DNA of 64,000 nucleotides. Source: Alphaproteobacteria bacterium. Its GTDB lineage: Bacteria; Pseudomonadota; Alphaproteobacteria; JANSWW01. Location: NCBI GenBank assembly GCA_024743275.1, contig JANSWW010000009.1, positions 1 to 64,000 of the forward strand, given 5' to 3'. Below are positions 51,756 through 58,822 of the stretch, piece by piece; position 1 is the stretch's first letter, and every line of letters starts with the position of its first letter. The notes under the pieces are model-generated. The model had not been told where the DNA came from and ran no database searches. It saw only the letters and a list, made by a program, of their open reading frames with translations. A program made the translations under genes and the position numbers.

Positions 51756-53576
51756 TCAGTCCGTTTCCCTGTCGTCTTGCGGGTCGTCTTGTGGGTCGTC
51801 CTCTGGATCCAGCGGATCGCCGCCCACCGGCTCGCCGCTCACATCCTCGGGCACTGTTTCCGTCAACTCGCGGATCGATTCAAGGGAGGCGTCGGGAAAG
51901 TGCGACAACACCGCCTTGACCAGCGGATGGGACAACGCCTCGTCCTCCCGACGGACCCGTTCCCGCTCCTCCTGTTCGGCGAGGCTGGGCTGTCCCGCCT
52001 CGTTGGTCAGGCTGACCATCCAGCGTCGACCGGTCCAATCGCTGAGACATTTGCCGATCCGGCCGAGGGTGCCGTCGTCCACCGTGTCGACCGGTTGCAG
52101 TTCCAGAAGGCCCGGTTCCATGCGGACCAGCCGGACCTGGCGCCGCAGCACGGTGCGGAGCTGCATTTCCCGGTGTTTCGCGAACAGCTCGACGACCTCG
52201 AGAAAACCGGTCGGACCCGGTGTGGTCTCGGGCGCGGGATGGGGATTTTCCTGGGGAACGGTTCGCGGTTGGGCGTAGGCCTGGGCGGTTTGACCCCCAC
52301 CACCATTGCCGCCACCATTGCCACCGCCACTCCCGGCCGGATGAGTAGTCGGCGTGGCGGGTGTGGACGGCGCGGGTGCGGACGGCGCGGAGGCCGGAAC
52401 GCCCTGTTCGGTGATCTGTTTGATGAGATCGCCCGGCGTCGGCATATCGGCCATATGGGCGAGACGGATCAGGATCATCTCCGCCGCCGCCCTGGCGTCG
52501 GGCGCACGCTGGACCTCCTCCAGGCCCTTCAGCAGCACCTGCCAGGCGCGGGTCAGCACCGGAACGGAGAGCTGTTCGGCCCAGCCGCCGATCCGCGCGG
52601 TCTCCTCCGAGCCGAGGCCCAGCTCCGTCGACGTGCGCGGCGCGGCCTTATGGCGGGTGACCGCGTGGGAGAGCTCCAGAAGATCGCCGATCACCACGGT
52701 GGGATCGGCCCCGCGCTCGTCCAGATGGGTGAAGGCGCCCAGCGCCTCAGCGGTCTTGCCGGCCATCAGCATCTCATAGAGGTCGAGGATCTGGCCGCGG
52801 TCGGCGAGACCGAGCATGTCCTTGACCTGTTCCGTCTCCAGCTTGTTGTCGATGGACAGTGCGATCGCCTGATCGAGGATCGACAGCCCGTCGCGGACCG
52901 AGCCGTCGGCGGCGCGGGCGACAAGGCGGATGGCGTCCTCCTCGACGGCGACCCCCTCTTTTTCGGCGATCTTGGTGAAATGATCCGTGAGCAGCGTTAC
53001 CGGCACCCGCCGTAGATCGAAGCGTTGGCAGCGGGATAGGATGGTGACCGGCACCTTGCGGATCTCGGTCGTCGCGAAGATGAAACGCACATCCGGCGGC
53101 GGTTCCTCCAGCGTCTTCAACAGCGCGTTGAAGGCGTTGTTGGACAGCATGTGGACTTCGTCGATGACGTAGATCTTGTTGCGGGCCGAGACCGGGCGGT
53201 AGCGCACGCCCTCGATCAGTTCACGGATGTCGTCGACGCCGGTGCGGCTGGCGGCGTCCATCTCCATAACATCCGGATGGCGGTCGGCGGCGATGGCGAC
53301 ACAGTTGTCGCAGACCCCGCAGGGCTCGGTGGTGGGCCCGCCGGTGCCGTCCGGCCCGACGCAGTTGAGCGCCCGGGCGACGATCCGCGCCGTCGTCGTT
53401 TTGCCCACCCCGCGCACACCCGTCAGCATGAAGGCATGGGCGATCCGGTTGCGGTCGATGGCGTTTTTAAGGGTTCGGACCAGGGCGTCCTGGCCGATCA
53501 GCTCGGAAAAGGTCGAGGGCCGGTATTTGCGGGCGAGAACACGGTAGTGCTGGTCTTGTGTCTCGCTGATCTCCAT
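51756..53576 (-). CDS. dnaX: DNA polymerase III subunit gamma/tau
   Basis: 606 residues from the ATG at 53576 (MEISETQDQHYRVLARKYRP); a GTG four codons earlier is also possible. The AAA+ clamp-loader part has Walker A GVRGVGKTTTAR, a zinc module (CVGPDGTGGP...CGVCDNC), YVIDEVHML (Walker B) and SRCQRFDL (sensor 1). The linker (about 385-445) is a run of Ala, Pro, Thr and Gly residues, and the tau C-terminal domain follows. It lies after the SRP RNA on the same strand. Confidence 0.96.
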   Translation of the reverse strand: MEISETQDQHYRVLARKYRPSTFSELIGQDALVRTLKNAIDRNRIAHAFMLTGVRGVGKTTTARIVARALNCVGPDGTGGPTTEPCGVCDNCVAIAADRHPDVMEMDAASRTGVDDIRELIEGVRYRPVSARNKIYVIDEVHMLSNNAFNALLKTLEEPPPDVRFIFATTEIRKVPVTILSRCQRFDLRRVPVTLLTDHFTKIAEKEGVAVEEDAIRLVARAADGSVRDGLSILDQAIALSIDNKLETEQVKDMLGLADRGQILDLYEMLMAGKTAEALGAFTHLDERGADPTVVIGDLLELSHAVTRHKAAPRTSTELGLGSEETARIGGWAEQLSVPVLTRAWQVLLKGLEEVQRAPDARAAAEMILIRLAHMADMPTPGDLIKQITEQGVPASAPSAPAPSTPATPTTHPAGSGGGNGGGNGGGGQTAQAYAQPRTVPQENPHPAPETTPGPTGFLEVVELFAKHREMQLRTVLRRQVRLVRMEPGLLELQPVDTVDDGTLGRIGKCLSDWTGRRWMVSLTNEAGQPSLAEQEERERVRREDEALSHPLVKAVLSHFPDASLESIRELTETVPEDVSGEPVGGDPLDPEDDPQDDPQDDRETD

Positions 53577-53610
53577 GCCGGCGTGCACCTGAGGGGGCTG
53601 TGAGAGAGGC

Positions 53611-53707
53611 AGGAGACTGGTCAGCGACCCGGGCGAAAACTCGTTACGGCTGCTTCCTCTCGGACCTGACCGGGTTGGCGAGGAGCCACGTCCGCGACCA
53701 GCCTCCC
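53611..53707 (-). ncRNA. ffs: signal recognition particle RNA (4.5S, bacterial small type)
   Basis: Read leftward, this has the universal SRP core GGTCAGGTCCGAGAGGAAGC followed by AGCC, flanked by helix strands GGGAGGCTGGTC (53707-53696) and GACCAGTCTCC (about 53622-53612). The total is about 97 nt. It binds Ffh to target membrane proteins. The location just before dnaX is common in bacteria. No large (6S-like) Alu domain is present. Confidence 0.9.
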
Positions 53708-53755
53708 GACGCCACTATATCAAGGGCCGGGCGGCCGGATGCAAGAGGCGATTTC

Positions 53756-53792
53756 AAAGGCCCTCTTTCAAGACCCTCTTTCAAGGGCCTTT
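53756..53792 (-). terminator. AAAGGCCC/GGGCCTTT hairpin enclosing a 13-bp direct repeat
   Basis: AAAGGCCC (53756-53763) and GGGCCTTT (53785-53792) form a perfect 8-bp pair overlapping the stop codon of the small gene at 53791. The loop contains CCCTCTTTCAAGA then CCCTCTTTCAAGG (53761-53773 and 53774-53786), a 13-bp tandem repeat. Confidence 0.45.
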
Positions 53793-53907
53793 AGAACATC
53801 ACCGACCAGGGGCAATCGGCGCTCGCCCGGCAGGCATGCCGCGAGCCCCACAGCATCAGGCCCAGCAGGGCGAATCCGATGAGAAAGACGATGAGCGTGC
53901 GGTTCAT
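53791..53907 (-). CDS. small single-span membrane protein (38 residues)
   Basis: MNRTLIVFLIGFALLGLMLW then GSRHACRASADCPWSVMF: one hydrophobic helix followed by a short tail with two cysteines. GGGGTGA lies 4 bases before the start, and a hairpin follows the stop. It lies between the SRP RNA gene and nudC, in an otherwise non-coding gap. I do not know a named family. Codon use and the RBS favour a real gene, but its size makes this uncertain. Confidence 0.45.
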   Translation of the reverse strand: MNRTLIVFLIGFALLGLMLWGSRHACRASADCPWSVMF

Positions 53908-54008
53908 GAGTCACCCCGGTATGGCCGCTTAGCCCGATGGCTACCTTGGGCTCTGCGGGAAAAGCGGTATAGTGAACGGATCGCCCGCAGCCCCGCCGAT
54001 GGTCTCCC

Positions 54009-54959
54009 ATGCGAAAGCCCAATGTCTATGCCTTTGGCGGCCTCGACCGTGCCGCCCATCTGCGTCTGCTCCCGGATTGGTATGAGCGGCATGTGATGCT
54101 TGAGACCACGCGGATCGTGCCGCTGTTTCAGGACCGCAACCTGGTCGCGGGCGTCGGCGTGCCGCCGGAGAACCCCTGGGATCTGCTGCCTGGCGATCCG
54201 GAGGCGATCCTGCTGACCCCGGAGGAGGCGGAACACCTGCTGCCCCACGCCGCGGACCCGGTGCTGCTCGGGACGATGAACGGCACGGCCTATATCGCGC
54301 TCGATCTCTCCGGCTTGGAGAAGGAGCACGCGGAGGCGGCCGTCGAGCGCCATGGCGTGTTCCGGGACCTGCGCCGCTTCGGTCCAAACCTGCCGGCCTT
54401 CGAGGGCTCGGTCCTGGCCTATGCGCGGGGCCTCGCCTATTGGCATCGCCGGCACCGTTTCTGCGGCATCTGCGGGTCGCCGACCGAGAGCCGGCGCGGC
54501 GGACATCAGCGCACCTGTCTCAATCCCGACTGCGGCGCGCCCCATTTCCCGCGGACCGATCCCGCCGTCATCATGCTGATCGAGCATGGCGACAGGCTGT
54601 TGCTCGGCCGTCAGCAGACGTGGCCCGAAGGCCAGTATTCCGTTCTCGCCGGCTTCGTCGAACCGGGCGAAAGCCTGGAGGAGGCGGTGATCCGCGAGGT
54701 GTTCGAGGAATCCGGCGTGCGTGTCGGACAGGTGAGATATCACTCGTCCCAACCCTGGCCGTTCCCCTGTTCCATCATGCTCGGCTTCTGGGGGGTGGCG
54801 GAGACGACGGAGATCGTCCGCAAGGACGACGAACTGGCCGATGCCCGCTGGGTCTCGCTCGCCGATCTGAGGCGGGTCGACGAGATCGGTCTGCGACTGC
54901 CGCGCCGCGACTCCATCGCCCGCCGCATGATCGAGGACTGGATGGCCGACCGCGGCTAG
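54009..54959 (+). CDS. nudC: NADH pyrophosphatase, Nudix family
   Basis: 316 residues. A zinc ribbon is present (CGIC at 152-155 and CLNPDC downstream), followed by a Nudix box (GFVEPGESLEEAV and REVFEESG), and the NADH-specific SQPWPFPCSIMLGF sequence. It hydrolyses NADH to NMNH and AMP, and removes NAD caps from RNA in known homologues. It ends convergent with the PdxR-like regulator with a 4-base overlap of stops. Confidence 0.95.
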   Translation: MRKPNVYAFGGLDRAAHLRLLPDWYERHVMLETTRIVPLFQDRNLVAGVGVPPENPWDLLPGDPEAILLTPEEAEHLLPHAADPVLLGTMNGTAYIALDLSGLEKEHAEAAVERHGVFRDLRRFGPNLPAFEGSVLAYARGLAYWHRRHRFCGICGSPTESRRGGHQRTCLNPDCGAPHFPRTDPAVIMLIEHGDRLLLGRQQTWPEGQYSVLAGFVEPGESLEEAVIREVFEESGVRVGQVRYHSSQPWPFPCSIMLGFWGVAETTEIVRKDDELADARWVSLADLRRVDEIGLRLPRRDSIARRMIEDWMADRG

Positions 54960-56392
54960 CTCGAAATCACCTCCGCGACGGTGCGAATCGCCTTCTCCAG
55001 GGTCGCCTCATCGGAATTGGCGAAGCCGCAGACCAGACCGGGGCGCACCGGCCCCGCGAGATGGTACCGGCTCAACGCGGACGGCGTGATGCCGCGTTCC
55101 GCGAGATGGCGGGCCAGGGCCTTGTCGTCGGCTCCCTCGGGCAGCAGCAGGGTCACATGCAGGCCCGCATCGGTGCCGACCACCCGGCAGTTCTTTGGCA
55201 GATGACGGTCGCAGGCGCCGATGACCGCCTCGCGCCGCTTTGCGTAGAGCTGGCGCATCCGCCGGATATGGCGGCTGAAATGGCCCGTGGCCATGAAATG
55301 GGCGAGGGTCCGCTGATCGATCGGATTGCAGAATCCGTCGAAGGCGGTCTTGGCCCGGGTCAATGCCCGGGCGACAGGTTCCGGCGCGATGACATAGGCG
55401 AGCCGCAGGGCCGGGAACAGGCTCTTGGAGAAGGTCCCGACATAGAGCACGTGATCGCCGCCCAGGCCGTAGAGGGCGGAGATCGGTTTGCCCTCATAGC
55501 GGAACTCCCCGTCATAATCGTCCTCGACGATCCAGGCGCCCCGCCGCCGGGCCCAGTCGACCAGGGCGAGGCGCCGGTCCAGCGGCATCACCGTGCCCAT
55601 GGGATATTGGTGGGACGGGGTGATGTAGATCAGCCGGACACCCTCCGGAATCGCCTCCGGAACCATGCCCGAGCCGTCGAGCGGGACCGGGGTGGGCACG
55701 GCGCCGGCCAGCATCAGGCCGCCGGTGGCCCCGGGGAAGCCGGGATTCTCGACCCCGACGCGCTGCCCCGGATCCGTCAGCGCGATGCCGGCCAGGGTGG
55801 CGGCGGCCCGGGCGCTCGGCACGATGACGACCTGGCCAGCGTCGCAGGACACCCCGCGCATGCTGCTCACATGCCGGGCGATGGCGGTCCTCAACGCCGG
55901 GTCGCCCTGGGGGTCGGCCGGGCCGAGCAAACGGTTGCCGCACTCGGAATGGGCGCGGCGGCGGTGGGCCGACCAGGTTTTCCAGGGAAAGGCGTCCAGG
56001 GCCGTGATGCCGGGGGTGAGCGGTTTGACCTCTCCGTCGCCCCGGATCATCTCCGCGCCGGCCAGGGCGTCGCCGCGGGCGGATAGGCCGGGGCCGCGAC
56101 GGGCCGTGCCGGTACGCGGGGCCGCTTGCGGACAGGCCGGGGCGGTTTGGACGAAGGTCCCGGCGCCATGGCGGGTCGTGACATAGCCCTCGTCCAGCAG
56201 CCGTTCCAGGGCTTCCGAGACGACCCCTCTGGACAAGCCGAGCTGCCGCGAGAGTTGGCGTTGGGAGGGCAGTTTGCTGCCGGGCGTCAGAAGGCCGTCC
56301 AAACATGCCGAACGGAGCGTTTCGAAAACATCCTCGGCCGCCGTGCGGGCGGGGTCGCGGTCCAAGACGACATGATCGAGAAGCGTTTCCAT
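54956..56392 (-). CDS. MocR/PdxR-family regulator (GntR HTH fused to aminotransferase fold)
   Basis: 478 residues. An N-terminal winged-helix GntR domain (about 10-80; LPSQRQLSRQLGLSRGVVSEALERL) is followed by a linker and a fold-type I aminotransferase domain (about 110-475) with YVGTFSKSLFPALRLAYV, whose Lys binds PLP, and DDYDGEFRYEGKP. Such proteins use PLP or an adduct as effector. It is divergent from a PNPOx-fold gene 68 bases away. PdxR homologues control vitamin B6 genes, but MocR proteins also regulate unrelated divergent genes, so the ligand is not certain. The stop overlaps nudC by 4 bases. Confidence 0.92.
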   Translation of the reverse strand: METLLDHVVLDRDPARTAAEDVFETLRSACLDGLLTPGSKLPSQRQLSRQLGLSRGVVSEALERLLDEGYVTTRHGAGTFVQTAPACPQAAPRTGTARRGPGLSARGDALAGAEMIRGDGEVKPLTPGITALDAFPWKTWSAHRRRAHSECGNRLLGPADPQGDPALRTAIARHVSSMRGVSCDAGQVVIVPSARAAATLAGIALTDPGQRVGVENPGFPGATGGLMLAGAVPTPVPLDGSGMVPEAIPEGVRLIYITPSHQYPMGTVMPLDRRLALVDWARRRGAWIVEDDYDGEFRYEGKPISALYGLGGDHVLYVGTFSKSLFPALRLAYVIAPEPVARALTRAKTAFDGFCNPIDQRTLAHFMATGHFSRHIRRMRQLYAKRREAVIGACDRHLPKNCRVVGTDAGLHVTLLLPEGADDKALARHLAERGITPSALSRYHLAGPVRPGLVCGFANSDEATLEKAIRTVAEVISS

Positions 56393-56394
56393 AA

Positions 56395-56441
56395 AGTGGC
56401 CTATCGAATTTGCGATAAGTGGCTCTTAACACTAGGCCACT
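56395..56441. promoter_or_regulatory. operator-like repeats between the MocR regulator and the flavoprotein gene
   Basis: AGTGGCCTA (56395-56403) and TAGGCCACT (56433-56441) form a perfect 9-bp inverted repeat, and a related direct copy, AGTGGCTC, lies at 56418-56425. A second pair, TATCG/CGATA, is at 56402-56406 and 56413-56417. MocR operators are known to combine direct and inverted repeats like this in the divergent gap. It is the strongest operator candidate of the window. Confidence 0.65.
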
Positions 56442-56460
56442 GTAGGTCTAGGCAGACCGT

Positions 56461-57219
56461 ATGACCACTGAAACTTCTACGAATTCTCCCCTTGGGACTT
56501 CTGGTGGGGCCGACGACGCGAGAGGCGTTCTCGGCCCCACCGATCGGACCCGGCTGCGCCGGTTGAACCAACGCGGCCGCTATGACCGGGCGGCGATCGA
56601 CGCGGTCCTCGACGGCACGCTGATGTGCAGTGTCGGCTATATCCTGGACGGCAAACCTTATGTAACGCCGACGGCCCACTGGCGCGAAGGCGATCATGTC
56701 TACTGGCATGGATCGTCGGCCAGCCGGATGCTGAAATTCCTCAGGACGGGCCCGGAGATCTGCTTCAACGCCGCCGCCATGGACGGTCTGGTTCTGGCGC
56801 GCTCCGGCATGCATTCCTCGATCAACTACCGCTCGGTCACACTGTACGGCCAGGTGGAAATCGTCGAGGGACGCGACCAGAAGCTCGCCAGCCTGGAGGC
56901 CTTCGTCGAGAAAATCACCCCTGGCCGCTGGGCGCAGCTCCGGTTCCCGACCGACCAGGAGCTGAAGGCGACCACCGTCTGCCGCCTCCCCATCACCGAG
57001 GGCGCCGCGAAAATCCGGACCGGTCCGCCCCATGACGACGCCGAGGACATGGACTTGGATGTCTGGGCGGGCGTGCTGCACTACCGCACGGTTTTCGACG
57101 GGCTTGAGGCGGACCCGGACCTGAAGGCTGGCGTCGAGCCCGATCCGGCCCTCGAACTGGCCCCGACCTGGCCGGAGCCCTGGCAGGACACCGTCAAGCG
57201 GGCGGGCGCGGCCGACTAA
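56461..57219 (+). CDS. pyridoxamine 5'-phosphate oxidase-fold (flavin/F420-binding) protein
   Basis: 252 residues with a split beta-barrel flavin-binding domain: GTLMCSVGYILDGKPYVTPT, then HVYWHGSSASRMLKFL and SSINYRSVTLYGQVEIV. This is the Pyridox_ox_2 group and not classical PdxH: the PdxH motifs are not seen. The C-terminal extension (about 200-250) is proline- and aspartate-rich. The divergent MocR-type regulator and its operator suggest that it belongs to vitamin B6 or cofactor metabolism. The enzyme activity is not known. Confidence 0.85.
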   Translation: MTTETSTNSPLGTSGGADDARGVLGPTDRTRLRRLNQRGRYDRAAIDAVLDGTLMCSVGYILDGKPYVTPTAHWREGDHVYWHGSSASRMLKFLRTGPEICFNAAAMDGLVLARSGMHSSINYRSVTLYGQVEIVEGRDQKLASLEAFVEKITPGRWAQLRFPTDQELKATTVCRLPITEGAAKIRTGPPHDDAEDMDLDVWAGVLHYRTVFDGLEADPDLKAGVEPDPALELAPTWPEPWQDTVKRAGAAD

Positions 57220-57224
57220 GCCGA

Positions 57225-57267
57225 ATCGCTAGTCCGGGAACCCGTTATCGCTAGTCCGGGAACCCGT
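57225..57267. repeat. 21-bp direct duplication at the rsmD stop
   Basis: ATCGCTAGTCCGGGAACCCG plus T occurs at 57225-57245 and again at 57247-57267, separated by a single base. The second copy contains the rsmD stop codon (CTA read leftward, 57253-57251) and its last codons, so the first copy is a displaced second end of rsmD. Confidence 0.85.
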
Positions 57268-57817
57268 GGGTGTGGCGCAGGAACACAACCTTCGTGCGCC
57301 CCCACCGGCGTTCGTCCTCCTGCTCGAAACCCGCCGGCGCGGCGAGCGTCTCGCTCTTCTCCATTTCGACGAGGACGAGCGCGTCCGGGGCGAGCCAGCC
57401 CTGGGCGGACAACGCCTCCAGCGCCGGGGCCGCCAGATCCTTCCTATAGGGCGGATCGAGGAAGGCGAGGTCGGCCGCATAGGGTGGTATTGGCGGGCGG
57501 ACGGCGTCGGCGCCGATCACCCGGGCGATGTCCCCGAGGCGCAGCCGGTCAACCGTCGCTTCCAGACTGCGCACGACTTTCGGATTGAGTTCCAGGAAAG
57601 TGGCCCGCCCGGCGCCGCGCGACAGCGCCTCGAGCCCCATGGCGCCCGATCCCGCGAACACGTCGATCACCCGGCGCCCACGGACGCCGGCGATGAAGCG
57701 ACCGGCCTCCAGCATGTTGAACAGGGCCTCGCGGACCCGGTCGGCGGTGGGGCGGATATCGGTGCCGGGGGTGACCTGAAGCTGTGCGCCTTTCAGTCTG
57801 CCGCCGACGATTCTCAT
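57251..57817 (-). CDS. rsmD: 16S rRNA (guanine966-N2)-methyltransferase
   Basis: 188 residues. N-terminal RIVGGRLKGAQL, SAM-binding VIDVFAGSGAMGLEALSRGA, and the catalytic DPPY motif (FLDPPYRKDL) are present. It methylates G966 of 16S rRNA. It is 4 bases after rluB and probably translated with it. Its last codons are duplicated just downstream. Confidence 0.95.
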   Translation of the reverse strand: MRIVGGRLKGAQLQVTPGTDIRPTADRVREALFNMLEAGRFIAGVRGRRVIDVFAGSGAMGLEALSRGAGRATFLELNPKVVRSLEATVDRLRLGDIARVIGADAVRPPIPPYAADLAFLDPPYRKDLAAPALEALSAQGWLAPDALVLVEMEKSETLAAPAGFEQEDERRWGRTKVVFLRHTHGFPD

Positions 57818-57821
57818 GGCC

Positions 57822-58661
57822 CTACGCCCCCCGACGGCTCTTCGGCTTCTTGCCCGGCGCGGTCAGCGTCGGCCGGCGTGGCTTTCTCGGGGCGGACTTC
57901 TTGCCCTCGCCCATCAGATGGCCGAGTTGGTCCTTCAGCACCCGCTGGGGGATCTCTGCGACCTCCCCACGGTCGAGTTGGCCGAGTTGGAACGGGCCGA
58001 AGCTGACCCGGATCAGGCGGGTGACGTGGAGACTCAGGGCCTGCATCACTTTTCGGATCTCCCGGTTTTTGCCTTCCCGCAGCGTGACGGAAATCCAGGA
58101 GTTCGCCTTCTCCTGATCCCGCTCCAGGACCGCGTCGATCGATCCGTATTTCACGCCGTCGATCTCGATCCCGTTCTTAAGGGCGGCGAGCCGCTCCGGC
58201 TCAACCTTGCCGTAGACCCGGACCCGGTATTTCCGGGCGAAGCCGCTGGACGGCAACTCCATTTCGCGGGCGAGCGCCCCGTCGGTGGTGAGCAGCAGCA
58301 GGCCTTCCGTGGTCAGGTCCAGGCGTCCGACGGTAACGACCCGGGGCATGTCGTCCGGCAGGATCGAGAATAGCGTCGGGCGGCCCTCGGGATCGCGTTC
58401 CGCCGTCAGCAGGCCGGCCGGTTTGTGGAACCGGAACAGGCGGGTCGGCGTCTTGGCCGGGATCGGTTTGCCGTCGACCTCAATGCGGCTCGTTTCATCC
58501 ACCAGGGTCGCGGGCGTTTCGACCAGGGCGCCGTCGACCCGGACGCGGCCCGCCGCGATCCAGGCCTCCGCTTCACGCCGCGAGCACAGGCCCGCGCCGG
58601 CCATCCGTTTGGCGAGCCGTTCCCCTTTGGGTGCCGCGTCTTTCGTCACGTCCTGGTCCAA
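57822..58661 (-). CDS. rluB: 23S rRNA pseudouridine synthase, RluB/RsuA type
   Basis: 279 residues. The S4 RNA-binding domain (ERLAKRMAGAGLCSRREAEAWI) precedes the pseudouridine synthase domain with the catalytic Asp in GRLDLTTEGLLLLT and the REGKNREIRKVMQAL motif. The RluB-type C-terminal extension is basic and disordered (KKSAPRKPRRPTLTAPGKKP). The family makes pseudouridine in 23S or 16S rRNA; the exact target is inferred. It is operonic with rsmD. Confidence 0.88.
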   Translation of the reverse strand: MDQDVTKDAAPKGERLAKRMAGAGLCSRREAEAWIAAGRVRVDGALVETPATLVDETSRIEVDGKPIPAKTPTRLFRFHKPAGLLTAERDPEGRPTLFSILPDDMPRVVTVGRLDLTTEGLLLLTTDGALAREMELPSSGFARKYRVRVYGKVEPERLAALKNGIEIDGVKYGSIDAVLERDQEKANSWISVTLREGKNREIRKVMQALSLHVTRLIRVSFGPFQLGQLDRGEVAEIPQRVLKDQLGHLMGEGKKSAPRKPRRPTLTAPGKKPKSRRGA

Positions 58662-58822
58662 TCTCTTCCCCTCGGGTCCCCACGCTTCATCGGCTGTCGC
58701 CGTGAATAGGGGCGCCCGGGCGGATTCACAAGCCTTTCGGGGCGGGCAGGTGGCCCGCGCTCAGCGTAGCAGATTTGAACTGCCCGTGAGTGGACGCCCC
58801 GGAGCGCCCGGCGCGCGGCGGA

